Assembly: GCF_051175315.1 (NCBI RefSeq)
Contig: NZ_CP195100.1
Location: 2,666,001 to 2,730,000, forward strand
Reading direction: 5' to 3'
DNA from: Tundrisphaera sp051175315
GTDB taxonomy: Bacteria; Planctomycetota; Planctomycetia; Isosphaerales; Isosphaeraceae
Length of the DNA stretch: 64,000 nt
The notes under the pieces: generated by a model
What the model saw: only the letters and a program-made list of their open reading frames with translations
Databases searched by the model: none
Told to the model about the DNA's origin: nothing
Program-made: the position numbers and the translations under genes
Shown: piece by piece, positions 15,960 through 25,481 of the stretch
Numbering within the stretch: the first letter of the stretch is position 1
Layout of the letters: each line of letters begins with the position of its first letter

Positions 15960-17666
15960 ATGCGGCTCCCCTTCGGCTTCGCCCGACCTTCTCGATCGCC
16001 CTCGCGGGCCCGGCGTCCTCTTGCGACACGCCTGGCCCCGTCCCTGGAGCCCCTGGAAGGGCGCCGGCTCATGGCCGGCGATATCGGGCTCGACCCGACC
16101 TTCCACCCGCCCGACGGGAGGGTCTCCCTCGACTTCAACAACGCGGTCGCGGTCAGCCCCCTGCGGGTCCAGACCGATGGCCGCATCCTCTCGGTGGTGT
16201 CGATCGGCCGGCCGGGCGGGGGGACCGATTTCGGGATCGAGCGGCTCACTCCGGACGGCTTCCCGGACCCGACCTTCGGCACGCTCGGCCGCAGCACGAT
16301 CTCGTTCGCCTCCGACCTGGTCACTCCCACGAACCTGGCCCTCCAGCCCGACGGCAAGATCGTCGTGGTCGGGACGGCCGACCTGGACTTCGCCGCCGTG
16401 CGATTCACCGCCGATGGCCAGCCCGACACCTCGTTCGGCGCGGGTGGCCGGGTCGTCATCCCGTACAACGCGGGCGGGCTGAACGTCGACGGGGCGCTCC
16501 AGGTGGCGGTCCAGGCCGACGGCCGGATCGTCGTGGCCGGCATCGTGCAGCGGACCTTCCCGATCCGGTTCTTCCCCGGCAACAACGACATCGGCCTGGC
16601 CCGGCTCAACGCCGACGGGTCCCTGGACGGGACGTTCGGCGTCGGCGGCAAGGTGACCTTCGGGTTCGGCGGCGTGACCTCCGAGCCGGCGGGCCTCGCC
16701 GTCGACCCCGATGGCCGGGTCATCGTCGTGGGCACGGGCCGGCCCGCCGTCGGCATCGACCCCGCCGACTTCCAGGTGGCCCGGCTCCGCGCCGACGGCT
16801 CGGTGGACTCCTCGTTCGGCTCGGGCGGCGTCGCGTCCGTCGATTTCGGGGCCTACGATCTGCCCAGCGGGGTCTCGGCGCTGCCCGATGGCCGGATCGT
16901 CGTCGGCGGGTCGACCCTCCTGAACTCCGGGGTCGCCCGGCCGGTCTTCGCCCGGCTGACGGCGGACGGCCGGCCGGATGCGACCTTCGACGGGGACGGC
17001 AAGGTTTACCTCCCGACCTTGCAGTCCTTCTACCCGGCCGAGATGACGGTCCAGCCGGACGGCCGGATCATCGCCCTCCTCGGCCTGTCCGGCCTCTTCT
17101 CCAACAGCATCGGCGCCGGCATCGTGGGGCTGGCCGCGGACGGCACGCCCGACCCGACCTACCTCCGGGCCAACGCCACGTTCGGCGATGACATCCCGAT
17201 CGCCCGGTTCGCGATCCAGCCCTTCGGCGGGATCATCGTGCAGGGCAGTTCGCCGTTCCAGGCCGGTCGCAACGTCGTGGTGGCCCGGCTGGCCCCCACC
17301 CAGGCCCCGATCGGCGAACTCCTCGAACGGACACCGCCGCAGCTCGTGGCGGCCCAGGCCGTCTTCGCGGGCGGGCGCCGCAGGCTGACCGGCGTCACGC
17401 TCTCCTTCGACGAAGGGCTCGACCCCGCCACGGTCACGGCCGATCGGTTCCGCCTGGGCGTCGTGGTCCGCCGCTCCCGGGGCAAGGTCACGACCCGCCC
17501 GCTGCGGGTCGCGGCGGCCTCCTACGACGCGAACTCCGGGCTCGTCACGCTCCGGGCGGCCAACAAGGTGGCCATCCCCAGGGGCGCCCGGATCGTGATC
17601 CGGCCGGGGCTCGCCGACCTCGCCGGCAACGCCACCACGACGCAGATCGTCGCCTTCGTCCGTTGA
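15960..17666 (+). CDS. secreted delta-60 repeat surface protein with LEPLEGRRLM signal
   Basis: A 568-residue exported protein. The start at MRLPFGFARPSRSPSR gives a basic leader followed by APSLEPLEGRRLMAGD, the planctomycete export/anchor sequence near the N-terminus of many surface proteins. Most of the rest consists of about seven delta-60-type beta-propeller-like repeats, each with LQPDGKIVVVG / FTADGQPDTSFGAGGRV-style pairs, at roughly 50-60 residue spacing. The last 110 residues are different, with FDEGLDPATVTADRFRLGV and VAIPRGARIVIRPGLADLAGN, resembling an Ig-like 'bacterial Ig-like/SbsA' domain that often ends such proteins. Function is unknown; an adhesin or extracellular binding role is likely by analogy. 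Confidence 0.88.
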   Translation: MRLPFGFARPSRSPSRARRPLATRLAPSLEPLEGRRLMAGDIGLDPTFHPPDGRVSLDFNNAVAVSPLRVQTDGRILSVVSIGRPGGGTDFGIERLTPDGFPDPTFGTLGRSTISFASDLVTPTNLALQPDGKIVVVGTADLDFAAVRFTADGQPDTSFGAGGRVVIPYNAGGLNVDGALQVAVQADGRIVVAGIVQRTFPIRFFPGNNDIGLARLNADGSLDGTFGVGGKVTFGFGGVTSEPAGLAVDPDGRVIVVGTGRPAVGIDPADFQVARLRADGSVDSSFGSGGVASVDFGAYDLPSGVSALPDGRIVVGGSTLLNSGVARPVFARLTADGRPDATFDGDGKVYLPTLQSFYPAEMTVQPDGRIIALLGLSGLFSNSIGAGIVGLAADGTPDPTYLRANATFGDDIPIARFAIQPFGGIIVQGSSPFQAGRNVVVARLAPTQAPIGELLERTPPQLVAAQAVFAGGRRRLTGVTLSFDEGLDPATVTADRFRLGVVVRRSRGKVTTRPLRVAAASYDANSGLVTLRAANKVAIPRGARIVIRPGLADLAGNATTTQIVAFVR

Positions 17667-17675
17667 ATCGGCCGG

Positions 17676-18491
17676 TCAGGGCCGGGGCTTCCCCGGCGCG
17701 AGCCAGGGGAGGTCCACCGCCTGGTGGATCGCCCCGGTGCGCTTGTCCTGGGCGAACACCGCGAGGCGGAGGGCTTTGGCGTCCCACGACGGGTCGAGGG
17801 CGAAGGTGAATTCCTGGTCCTCGGGCTTCCGGCCCCGGAGCGTGAGGAAGTCATACTTCGTCTGGCGGGCCGGGTAGCGGGCGACCAGGGTCTTCCCCTT
17901 GTTCTCGCCCGAGGCGATGGCCGTGGCCACGCCGTCCTCGCGGAGCACGGCGCAGACGAGCAGGGGGGCGTTCTCCGCCTTCTCGGACCGCGCCGCGAGC
18001 TTGATCCGCACCGTGCCCGATCGGCCGTCGTCCTTGACGGCGAGGTCGGCCGACAGCGAGACGGCGGGTCGCTTCGCCCTGGCGGCGCGGATCGCGGCGC
18101 GGGCCGCCTCCGGGTCGCGGCCGTTGACCGATTGCTCGCCGTCGACCATCAGCATCGGCGTGTAGTAGAGGCCATACTCGGGCGGCTTGGGCTTGGTGTA
18201 GACCTGGTGATAGGTCATCTGCCGCCGGCTGTAGAGCGGGTCGGAGAAGACGTCCTTCCACGGGGCGTTGAAGTAGTCCACGTGGAAGGCGATCGGCACG
18301 ATCCCGGGCTCGCGTTTGGCCAGCTCGCCGAGGATCTCCTCGGCCTTCGGGCACATGTCGCAGCCCTGCGAGGTGAACAGCTCCACCAAAACCAACCGCC
18401 TCGCCGGCGCCTCGGGCTCGGCCGCCGAGGCGGGCAGCGCCGCCAGGCAGGCCGCGATCATCCAATACCAGGGCCTTCCGTGCAGACTCAT
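17676..18491 (-). CDS. DUF1223 secreted thioredoxin-like protein
   Basis: A 271-residue protein starting MSLHGRPWYWMIAACLAALPASA, a signal peptide with cleavage near ASA-AEP. The domain begins LVLVELFTSQGCDMCPKAEEIL, which matches the DUF1223 hallmark ELFTSQGCSSCPPAD. The two cysteines form a thioredoxin-like CxxC pair (Cys-Asp-Met-Cys). Further family motifs include IAFHVDYFNAPWKDVFSD and YYTPMLMVDGEQSVNGRD. It is presumed periplasmic and redox-active, with partner unknown. It is convergent with the delta-60 gene: the stops are only 9 bases apart. Confidence 0.9.
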   Translation of the reverse strand: MSLHGRPWYWMIAACLAALPASAAEPEAPARRLVLVELFTSQGCDMCPKAEEILGELAKREPGIVPIAFHVDYFNAPWKDVFSDPLYSRRQMTYHQVYTKPKPPEYGLYYTPMLMVDGEQSVNGRDPEAARAAIRAARAKRPAVSLSADLAVKDDGRSGTVRIKLAARSEKAENAPLLVCAVLREDGVATAIASGENKGKTLVARYPARQTKYDFLTLRGRKPEDQEFTFALDPSWDAKALRLAVFAQDKRTGAIHQAVDLPWLAPGKPRP

Positions 18492-18575
18492 CGGCTGTCT
18501 CCGTCCTTTCGGGGAAGAACAGCCCATCAGACGCCGGCCGGGACCCGGACATTCACCGCGACTTCGAAACGACGC

Positions 18576-20423
18576 TCAGGAGGCCGGTTTGGTGACGACC
18601 GGGATCTCGACGTGCGACGGGTGTTGCCTCGACCGATGGATCCGGTGGGTGGCGGTGCGGAAGTCCTCGGCCCTGGCGTGGAAGATGTTGGGCACGAACG
18701 TCTGGGGGTTTCGGTCGATCAGGGGGAACCAGGTGCTCTGGACCTGAACCATGATCCGGTGCCCCTTGCGGAACGTGTAGTCCTGCGTATGAAGGCTAAA
18801 GGCGTACTCGCGGACCTCGCCCGGCGGGATCGGCTCGGGGCGGTCGAACCCCTTGAGGTAGCGGCCCCGGAAGACCTCGTTGGACACCATCAACTGGTAG
18901 CCCGCCAGGTCCGGGTCGTCGGGGTTCTTCTCCGGGTAGACGTCGATCAGCTTCACGACCCAGTCGGCGTCGCTGCCGGTGGTCGATGCGTGCAGGCGGG
19001 CCATGACCTCGCCGGCAATGCTGGTGTCGGCGTCGAGCGGGGGCGTCTCCCAGCTCAGGACGTCGGCGCGGTCGTCGACGAACCTCTGGTCCTCGACCAG
19101 CCACGCCGGCCACTTGGATCCGCCCTCGAAGTAGGTGGCCTGGATCGGCCGGTGTCGGTAGGGGACCGGGTGGGCAGGGTCGGACACGTAGGCGTCCGAC
19201 CCGTCATCGACCATCGGCGGATCGAAGGATAATTTCTCGTCGGCCCCGAAATAGAGCCGGCGGGGCTCGGCCTCCTTCACCGGGGGCCAGGCGTCGTGCC
19301 TTCTCCAGCGGTTGGACCCGGCCTGGAAGGTCAGGGCCTCGGGCAGGTCGAGCGTCCCCTTGTCCTTGAGATAGTAGGCGAACCAGGGGGCCTGGACCTC
19401 GTCGCGGAAGTACTTGGCGGTCGCCCCGTCGAACGAGATCGGCCCGAGCTTATCCCCGGCCCCGCGCGACCATCCGCCGTGGTTCCAGGGGCCGACCACG
19501 AGGTGGTTGATCCCCTTCGCGTCGAACTTCTCCAGGGCCTCGTAGATCCGCAACGGGCCATAGAAATCCTCCTGGTCCCACCAGCCGGCCACGTTCAGGG
19601 TCGGCACCTTCACCGCCTTGATGTGGGGGATGAGGGTCTGGCGCTTCCAGAAGGCGTCGTAGTCGGGGTGGGCGACGTAGTCGTTCCAGGTGGGGATCTT
19701 GCCGTGGAGGTATTTGCCGTCGACGTTGGCGAGGGGGCCGAGGTCGAGATACCAGTCGAAGGTGTCGTGGCGGTCGAAGCTGAAGTGGTCGACGTTCTTG
19801 CCCGCCTCCATCATGGCGGCGTACTCGAAGCCGTAGCTGAGCCGGAACGCGCCGTTGTGGTGGAAGTCGTCGCCCAGCCACATGTCGGCCGGTGACGCCT
19901 GCGGCGAGATCGCCTTGAGCGCCGGGTGCGGCTCCAGCGCGGCCATGATGGTGGTCCAGCCGTCGTAGGAGATCCCCAGCATCCCGACCCGGCCGTTGTT
20001 GTCCGGGACGTTCCGTAGCATCCATTCGATGCTGTCGTAGGTGTCCGTCCCCTCGTCCAGCGCCTTGTCGTCCCCCTCGTCCCGGGCCGGGCGCTGCATC
20101 ACGAAGGTGCCCTCGGAGCCGAACTTGCCGCGGATGTCCTGGAAGGCGAAGATGTAGCCTTCCTCGGCCAACGTCTTGTAGTACGCGGCGAAGGCCCGCT
20201 CGGCGTTGGCCACGCCGTAGGGCGTGCGCCTGAAAATGATCGGAAGGGCCTCGCGGCGATCCCTGGGGCGGAAGATCCGGGTGTGGAGCTTCACCCCGTC
20301 CCGCATCGGGATCTCGGCCTCGGTGATCGCGAAGGCGTCTTCGGGGGGCGGTGCGGCCCCGGCGGCCGACAGGGCCAGGAGGCCGAGGAGGAGGATCGCG
20401 GGCGTCTGACGCCGGATGTTCAT
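18576..20423 (-). CDS. CocE/NonD family alpha/beta hydrolase (X-Pro dipeptidyl-peptidase S15-like)
   Basis: A 615-residue exported hydrolase. The N-terminus MNIRRQTPAILLLGLLALSAAG is a signal peptide. The S15/CocE core includes PMRDGVKLHTRIFRPRD, RRTPYGVANAE, FQDIRGKFGSEG, and the nucleophile serine in RVGMLGISYDGW. The charge relay continues with an Asp in the second half and the His in HLVVGPWNHGGW. The C-terminal 200 residues contain the jellyroll domain typical of this family (for example FRKGHRIMVQVQSTWFP). Such enzymes hydrolyse esters, amides or Xaa-Pro peptides; the substrate here is not evident. A low-GC patch at 20590-20630 upstream may hold its promoter. Confidence 0.92.
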   Translation of the reverse strand: MNIRRQTPAILLLGLLALSAAGAAPPPEDAFAITEAEIPMRDGVKLHTRIFRPRDRREALPIIFRRTPYGVANAERAFAAYYKTLAEEGYIFAFQDIRGKFGSEGTFVMQRPARDEGDDKALDEGTDTYDSIEWMLRNVPDNNGRVGMLGISYDGWTTIMAALEPHPALKAISPQASPADMWLGDDFHHNGAFRLSYGFEYAAMMEAGKNVDHFSFDRHDTFDWYLDLGPLANVDGKYLHGKIPTWNDYVAHPDYDAFWKRQTLIPHIKAVKVPTLNVAGWWDQEDFYGPLRIYEALEKFDAKGINHLVVGPWNHGGWSRGAGDKLGPISFDGATAKYFRDEVQAPWFAYYLKDKGTLDLPEALTFQAGSNRWRRHDAWPPVKEAEPRRLYFGADEKLSFDPPMVDDGSDAYVSDPAHPVPYRHRPIQATYFEGGSKWPAWLVEDQRFVDDRADVLSWETPPLDADTSIAGEVMARLHASTTGSDADWVVKLIDVYPEKNPDDPDLAGYQLMVSNEVFRGRYLKGFDRPEPIPPGEVREYAFSLHTQDYTFRKGHRIMVQVQSTWFPLIDRNPQTFVPNIFHARAEDFRTATHRIHRSRQHPSHVEIPVVTKPAS

Positions 20424-20642
20424 GGGCTGATCGATCCCGCAGTCGTCGCGCGGGCGGCCCGGGGCCGTCCCTCCAGCGAGGGTGCGAGCAGGCTCCGACG
20501 CCGGGTCGGATCCGCCTCCGGGCGCGACGCCAGGTCGCGACAGGTCGGGGCGATCCTAACCGCGTCGGGGTGCCGCCACAACCGCCCGGCGGTCGAATAT
20601 TGGGATGTGCATGCGATATTGGCGCCGATGCCTTTCGGTCGG

Positions 20643-21869
20643 TCAGCGGACGATCTGGGTCTGCGGGTGGGCGTTCATGAATGAGGCGGCCCCCTCGGCG
20701 GTCACGCCCGTGCCGTAGGCCCCTACCAGCGAGCACTGCGTGAGCGGGGCGAGCAACGGCAGCCCGGCATCGCTGACCCTGGTCTCGCCCAGGAACAGGC
20801 GTTGAAGGCTGGCCATCGCGGCGAGATGCGGCAACCCGGCGTCGCCGATCGCCGTGCCTTCGAGGTTCAAATCGGCGATCCGCGTCAGCCCGGCGATCCG
20901 GGCCAATCCATCGTCCGTGATCTTTGTTTGCTTGAGGTTGAGGTTCATCAAGCGTGGCAACTTCCCAATCGTGGTCAGGCACGCGTCGGTGATCGCGGTC
21001 TCGGCCAATTCCAGCGTCAGCAATCCGGCAACCCTGGTGATCGGGGCGAGGCCGGCGTCGGTCACTGCGGTCCTTGAAAGGTAGATGTTGTAGAGGGCGG
21101 GTAGGGTCGGCAGCTTTTCCAACCCGGCGACCCCCGTTCCGGTCATGTTGATGGATTCCAGCCGGACCCATCCCCGTAGGTGGACGAACCCTTCGCCGGT
21201 GACCTTCGGCGCGTCGGTGATGCCAAACCGCTCCATGCTGGTCAGGCCGCGGACGTGCACCAGGCCGGCATCGGTGAGGCTCTCGCCGGAGATGGAAAGC
21301 TTTCTCATCTGCCGGAGGCCCGCCAGGTGGGCCAGGTCGGCGTCGGCGAGCGGTACTCCGACCAGGTCCAGGAGCTGGAGCTCGTGCAGCCCGGCGAGGT
21401 GCCGGAGGCTCGATCCTGTCGCCACCGTGCCGGGCAACGCGAGCGATCGGAGCCGCCGCAGTCCGGTCAGTTGGGCCAGCCCGGCATCGGTCACGCCCTT
21501 GCACCCGTCGAGGTTGACGGATTCGAGGCCGCCGAGGCGGGCGACGTGGGACATCGCCGCGTCGTCCAACTTCCCCCGGCCCTGGACCGCGACGACCTGA
21601 TCGGAGAAATCGAGGCCGATGATCCGAACGATCCCGATCGGCAGGAACTTGACGGCCCGGGAGTTGGATGGACGGGCGGCGGGCCAGTCGCGTGCCCGGA
21701 TCACACTGCCCCCCGCGGCCTCGATGGCGGCGATGGCCTCCGCCTGCTCGCGGTCGCGTCGGGCCGACCATCGCCAGGCCAGCCCCGCCCCGACGAGGAG
21801 GATCGACGCCATCAGCGCGAGGGCGATCCGGCTGCGTGAGGCCCACGGGCTTGTTGCCGGCTCGGTCAT
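20643..21869 (-). CDS. leucine-rich repeat membrane protein, paralogue 1
   Basis: A 408-residue protein. The start MTEPATSPWASRSR is chosen because GAGGAG lies at good distance upstream. Residues 15-32 form a single membrane anchor, then a short linker, then about ten to eleven leucine-rich repeats of the LxxLxLxxTxVTDAGLxxLxxL (RI-like) type across roughly residues 100-385. It ends with a fixed cap, GAYGTGVTAEGAASF. It is 34-base-spaced from a closely similar gene at 21961-23181 and aligned along its whole length, so the two are tandem duplicates. LRR proteins bind other proteins; the ligand is not known. Confidence 0.88.
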   Translation of the reverse strand: MTEPATSPWASRSRIALALMASILLVGAGLAWRWSARRDREQAEAIAAIEAAGGSVIRARDWPAARPSNSRAVKFLPIGIVRIIGLDFSDQVVAVQGRGKLDDAAMSHVARLGGLESVNLDGCKGVTDAGLAQLTGLRRLRSLALPGTVATGSSLRHLAGLHELQLLDLVGVPLADADLAHLAGLRQMRKLSISGESLTDAGLVHVRGLTSMERFGITDAPKVTGEGFVHLRGWVRLESINMTGTGVAGLEKLPTLPALYNIYLSRTAVTDAGLAPITRVAGLLTLELAETAITDACLTTIGKLPRLMNLNLKQTKITDDGLARIAGLTRIADLNLEGTAIGDAGLPHLAAMASLQRLFLGETRVSDAGLPLLAPLTQCSLVGAYGTGVTAEGAASFMNAHPQTQIVR

Positions 21870-21960
21870 CGATCGGGGCTCCTCGGCGGGGATCATCCCA
21901 GGTCGCCGGATTGTTGCCCGGCCCGGCGGCGGCATCAAGGGAGGGACGCCCCGCGATCGG

Positions 21961-23181
21961 TCAGTGGAAGATCTGCATCTTCGGGGGCAGGCCGTTCCCG
22001 GGCGAGGCGACCCCGACCGCCGTCACGCCCGTGCCGATGGCCGTCACATGCCAGCAGCTCGCGAGCGGGGCCAGGAGGGGCAGGCCGGCGTCGGTGATCC
22101 GGGTGTTGTTCAGGCAGAGCGACTGGAGCCTGGACATCGACCCCAGGTGCACCAGGCCGGCGTCGGTGATCGCCGTGCGGTCCAGGTGGAGGCTCTCGAT
22201 GCGGGCGAGCCCGGCGAGGTGCGCCAGCCCGGCATCCGTGATCGCCGTGCCGGTCAGCGCGAGCCTTTTCAGACGGGACAGCTTCCCGATCGCGGGCAAC
22301 GAGGCATCGGCGATCGGGGCCTCGATCAGCCAGAGATCTTCCAACTCGGGGTAGGCCACAATGGGCGCCAGCCCCGCGTCGTCGATCGGGGATCCCGACA
22401 GGCCGAGGGACCGGAGCGCGGGCAGGGGCGGCAGCTTCTCCAGCCCGGACACCCGCGACCCGTTCAGATTCAGCGTGTGCAGGCGGTCCCATCCCCGCAG
22501 GTGGACCAGCGCCTCGCCGGTGATCTGCGAGGCATCGACGACGTAGAGATCTTGCATGCCCTTCAGTCGTCGGAGGTGGGCCAGGCCGGCGTCGGAGACC
22601 CGCTTGCCCGACATCATGAGCGTTTCCAGCGAGCCGACCCCCGCCAGGTGGGCCAGGTCGGCGTCGGCGACCGGCACGTCCAGCAGGCACAAGGAGCGGA
22701 GTTCGCCCGGGCCCGCCAGATGCCGCAGCCCGGGTCCCTTGACGCCGGTGCGCGCGAGGTTGAGCGACCGGAGGCGGGGGAGCCCGCCCAGATGGGCCAG
22801 CCCGGCATCGGTCACCTCCGTGCAACCGCTCAGGTCGAGGGATTCGAGGCTGTCGAGCCGGCCGATCTTCTCCAGCGCCGCGTCGTCCAGGCGGCCCTTG
22901 CCGACGATCTCGACGATATCGCCGGGGAAATCCAGGCCGACGAGCCGGCCGAGGTCGGCCATCAGCGATGTGATGGCCCAGGGGGCGGGGCCGGACGGCC
23001 GGTCCCGCGCGTGGATGGCCTGGCCGACGCCCGCGATGGCGGCGAGGGCCTCCGCCTGCACTCGGTCGCGCCGGGCCGCCCTCTGCCAGGCCAGGGCCGC
23101 CCCGGCGAGGAGGACCGACGCCATCAGCGCCATGGCGATCCGGGCACGCGACACCCGCCCGTTCCGTCCCGGATCGGCCAT
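21961..23181 (-). CDS. leucine-rich repeat membrane protein, paralogue 2
   Basis: A 406-residue paralogue of the gene at 20643-21869. The start at MADPGRNGRVSRARIAM is followed by a membrane anchor (MALMASVLLAGAALAW) and the same sequence of leucine-rich repeats, including the shared cap GTGVTAVGVAS and VTDAGLAHL units. The two proteins share the ITGEALVHLRGW/VTGEGFVHLRGW block at the same place, and also the DADLAHLAG unit. Divergence is spread along the protein rather than limited to one repeat, so the duplication is not very recent. It precedes paralogue 1 by 91 bases on the same strand, suggesting one transcript. Confidence 0.88.
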   Translation of the reverse strand: MADPGRNGRVSRARIAMALMASVLLAGAALAWQRAARRDRVQAEALAAIAGVGQAIHARDRPSGPAPWAITSLMADLGRLVGLDFPGDIVEIVGKGRLDDAALEKIGRLDSLESLDLSGCTEVTDAGLAHLGGLPRLRSLNLARTGVKGPGLRHLAGPGELRSLCLLDVPVADADLAHLAGVGSLETLMMSGKRVSDAGLAHLRRLKGMQDLYVVDASQITGEALVHLRGWDRLHTLNLNGSRVSGLEKLPPLPALRSLGLSGSPIDDAGLAPIVAYPELEDLWLIEAPIADASLPAIGKLSRLKRLALTGTAITDAGLAHLAGLARIESLHLDRTAITDAGLVHLGSMSRLQSLCLNNTRITDAGLPLLAPLASCWHVTAIGTGVTAVGVASPGNGLPPKMQIFH

Positions 23182-23201
23182 CGATGGTCGCCCTTCGGGG
23201 G

Positions 23202-23654
23202 TCACTTGAGGTCGAAGGCGAGCGGGGGATTGTCGCCCGGCTTGACGGTCACCTTCAGGGGGGTGGTGCCCTGGTTGGCGTATTTGGCCAGGGCGGGTTC
23301 GACCCGTTTCGGGGGGACCGGGCCATCAAGCTCCTCGGACCCGGGGCCGAGGGGCGGGCGGATCATCACGACGTAGTCGCCGGCCGGGACGCCGTCGCCG
23401 GGATCGTAGGTGCTCAACGAGAACTTGCCCTGGTCGTCCGCCTCGACGACGCGGTCCGCCAGGGCGGGGTCGTCGTTCAGCTGATCGACCGGGACGGCGG
23501 TCGGGTGGAACTGGACGGAAACCCCGGCCAGGGGCTTGCCGTCGCGGGTCACGGTCCCCGAGACGGGGTAGACCGCGACACGGGGCTCGCCCCCGCCGCA
23601 ACCCGGGGCCGCGAGGGCCGCCAGGAGGGCGAGGGCGGAGAGGGACCGGGCCAT
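23202..23654 (-). CDS. small lipoprotein with carboxypeptidase-regulatory/TTR-like domain
   Basis: A 150-residue lipoprotein. MARSLSALALLAALAAPGCGGG is a signal sequence with a lipobox-like end (AAPGC, Cys lipidated in this model). The mature part has a transthyretin-like beta-sandwich pattern: VSGTVTRDGKPLAGVSVQF, then GKFSLSTYDPGDGVPAGDYVVMI. This type of small lipoprotein is regularly found beside DUF1559 genes in planctomycetes, as here: the DUF1559 gene at 23690-24751 lies just upstream in the same direction. The pair is probably one operon. The LRR gene follows 20 bases on. Confidence 0.85.
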   Translation of the reverse strand: MARSLSALALLAALAAPGCGGGEPRVAVYPVSGTVTRDGKPLAGVSVQFHPTAVPVDQLNDDPALADRVVEADDQGKFSLSTYDPGDGVPAGDYVVMIRPPLGPGSEELDGPVPPKRVEPALAKYANQGTTPLKVTVKPGDNPPLAFDLK

Positions 23655-23689
23655 GTGGGGGACTCCTCCGGATGGCGGTTCGATGCGGA

Positions 23690-24751
23690 TCAATACTGGT
23701 CGGCGGAGACGACCTCGCCCATGCTCCGGGTGAGCAGGCGGATGTAGATCCGCATCGGCAGCGTTTCCTTGATGAACCGGACCGAGCCGTCGCCCATCAG
23801 GTAGTTGGCCCCGCCGGGGTGGAAGCTGTAGTCCTCGTTGCCGTTGTAGACGTTGGTGAAATACGGCCCCGGAGTGACCGTCCCGTTGGCGGAATAGCCG
23901 TGGGTGGTATAGCCGGTGTCGTAGTCCGCCCAGCCGCCCGCCGATTCCTGGGAGAACTTGGCCGGGGGCGGGGCCATCCTCCCGCGGCGGAACACGTTGG
24001 GCCGGCCGGCGGACTCGTTCATCATGAGCGTGTTGCTCAGGCCGTCGGTCACGTCGGCGATGTAGGTGACGTTGTTGGGCTCGCTGCCGGTCACGTTGCG
24101 GAGCATCGAGTACTGGGCGGTGTCCTTGAGGTCGACCATCCCGGTGTTGGCCAGTTCCTGGGTGATGCCATTGTTGACCGCATAGTCGGTCACCGCGGCG
24201 TGGATGCCGTACCAGGGGCCGCCGGTCTGCACCGTGTCGCCTTCGGTGTCGGTGTCGTCGAAGTCGTGGAACTTGTTGCCGTTGGCCGATGACGGGCAGA
24301 GCAGGGTGTTGATCACCGTGCCGATGGCCGTCGAGTTCAGCTTGCTGCGGAAGTCGCTCTTGATGTTGTAGCTGTTGTAGAGGGGCGTCTGCTCCATGTA
24401 CGGCAGGATGTGCGTGAAGACGTAGCTGGACGCCCGCTGGCCGCTGGGAAGGATCTGGCTGCCGTTGTCCCGGACGTTGATGCCCATCGGCTGGACGAAC
24501 CCGGTGCCCCGGATGCCCGACGGCGGGAAGAACTTGTTGACGCTCTCGAAGTTGTGCAGCCCCAGGCCGATCTGCTTGAGGTTGTTGGTGCACTGGGAGC
24601 GGCGGGCGGCCTCGCGCGCCGCCTGCACGGCGGGCAGCAGCAGGGCGATCAGCACGGCGATGATCGCGATCACCACCAGCAATTCGATCAACGTGAAGGC
24701 GCGACGGCGCCCGGCCGGATGATGCGAGCGAGACATCGGGATGGATCTCAT
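23690..24751 (-). CDS. DUF1559 pseudopilin-like protein (copy 2)
   Basis: A 353-residue DUF1559 protein. Start is ATG at 24751 or 24736 (MSRSHH). The prepilin-like signal is RRAFTLIELLVVIAIIAVLI, followed by VQAAREAARRSQCTNNLKQIG. The body has ITYIADVTDGLSNTLMMNE and HPGGANYLMGDGSVRFI, and the end is MGEVVSADQY. It is in an apparent operon with the small TTR-like lipoprotein, 35 bases downstream. Processing by a prepilin peptidase and export are expected; the biological role is unknown. Confidence 0.94.
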   Translation of the reverse strand: MRSIPMSRSHHPAGRRRAFTLIELLVVIAIIAVLIALLLPAVQAAREAARRSQCTNNLKQIGLGLHNFESVNKFFPPSGIRGTGFVQPMGINVRDNGSQILPSGQRASSYVFTHILPYMEQTPLYNSYNIKSDFRSKLNSTAIGTVINTLLCPSSANGNKFHDFDDTDTEGDTVQTGGPWYGIHAAVTDYAVNNGITQELANTGMVDLKDTAQYSMLRNVTGSEPNNVTYIADVTDGLSNTLMMNESAGRPNVFRRGRMAPPPAKFSQESAGGWADYDTGYTTHGYSANGTVTPGPYFTNVYNGNEDYSFHPGGANYLMGDGSVRFIKETLPMRIYIRLLTRSMGEVVSADQY

Positions 24752-24890
24752 GGGCGATGGAAAGGGCGATCACGAATCATCGGATCGATCGCTGTTGCGA
24801 TGAGAACCATCCTGCCAAATCTTTGTGTGGATTCCATCAAGATTTCGCGAGGATTCCGATTTTTCGGGGCCGCCGCCCCGCCATCCGTCG

Positions 24891-25481
24891 CTAGTACGGC
24901 ACGCCCCCCTTGCGGGCCTCCTTCATGGCGTTGGCGTACCATTCCAGCTCGCCGAGGAACTTGCCCGACCGCTTGCGCCAGGCGTCGGCGTCGTGCGGGC
25001 GGCCCTGCTCGTCGAACGCGTCCTGGACCTTGGGGATGGGCAGCAACGACGGGATGCTCGGCGTCCCCAGCTCGCAGAGCATGGCCCGCAGCTGCATCGC
25101 CGCCCGGACCCCGCCGAATCCCCCGGCCGAGTAGCAGGCGATGGCCGATGGCTTCCAGAAGTACTCCTCCAGGAAGTGGCAAAGCAGGTTGGACAGCGCC
25201 GGGGGGATGCTGTGGTTGTATTCCCCCGAGACGATGAGGAACCCGTCGGCCCCCCGGATCTGCCCGGCCAGCCGCTCCAGGGCCGCGGGGGCCTCGCCGG
25301 CCGGGTACTCCTTGTACATCCGGTCGAGCATCGGCAGTTGCAGCTCGGCCGGGTCGATCAGGGTGGCCCGGTGGCCCCGCCCCGCGCAGGCGTCGACCAG
25401 GAACCGGGCCGCCCTGATGCCCTGGCGGTCGCGCCGCACGGAGCCGTAGATCACCAGCAGGTCGAGCGGCGTCGTCGTCAT
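24891..25481 (-). CDS. NADPH-dependent FMN reductase family protein
   Basis: A 196-residue flavodoxin-fold protein (FMN_red family). The N-terminus MTTTPLDLLVIYGSVRRDRQGIRAARFL carries the SVRRDRxG phosphate-binding loop for FMN. The second motif VSGEYNHSIPPALSNLL and the third ACYSAGGFGGVRA are typical of NADPH:FMN/quinone or azo-reductases. It is cytoplasmic, with no signal or membrane segment. The last residues, KEARKGGVPY, are close to the common ending. It lies alone on the minus strand, with a 700-base repeat-bearing gap upstream. Confidence 0.92.
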   Translation of the reverse strand: MTTTPLDLLVIYGSVRRDRQGIRAARFLVDACAGRGHRATLIDPAELQLPMLDRMYKEYPAGEAPAALERLAGQIRGADGFLIVSGEYNHSIPPALSNLLCHFLEEYFWKPSAIACYSAGGFGGVRAAMQLRAMLCELGTPSIPSLLPIPKVQDAFDEQGRPHDADAWRKRSGKFLGELEWYANAMKEARKGGVPY

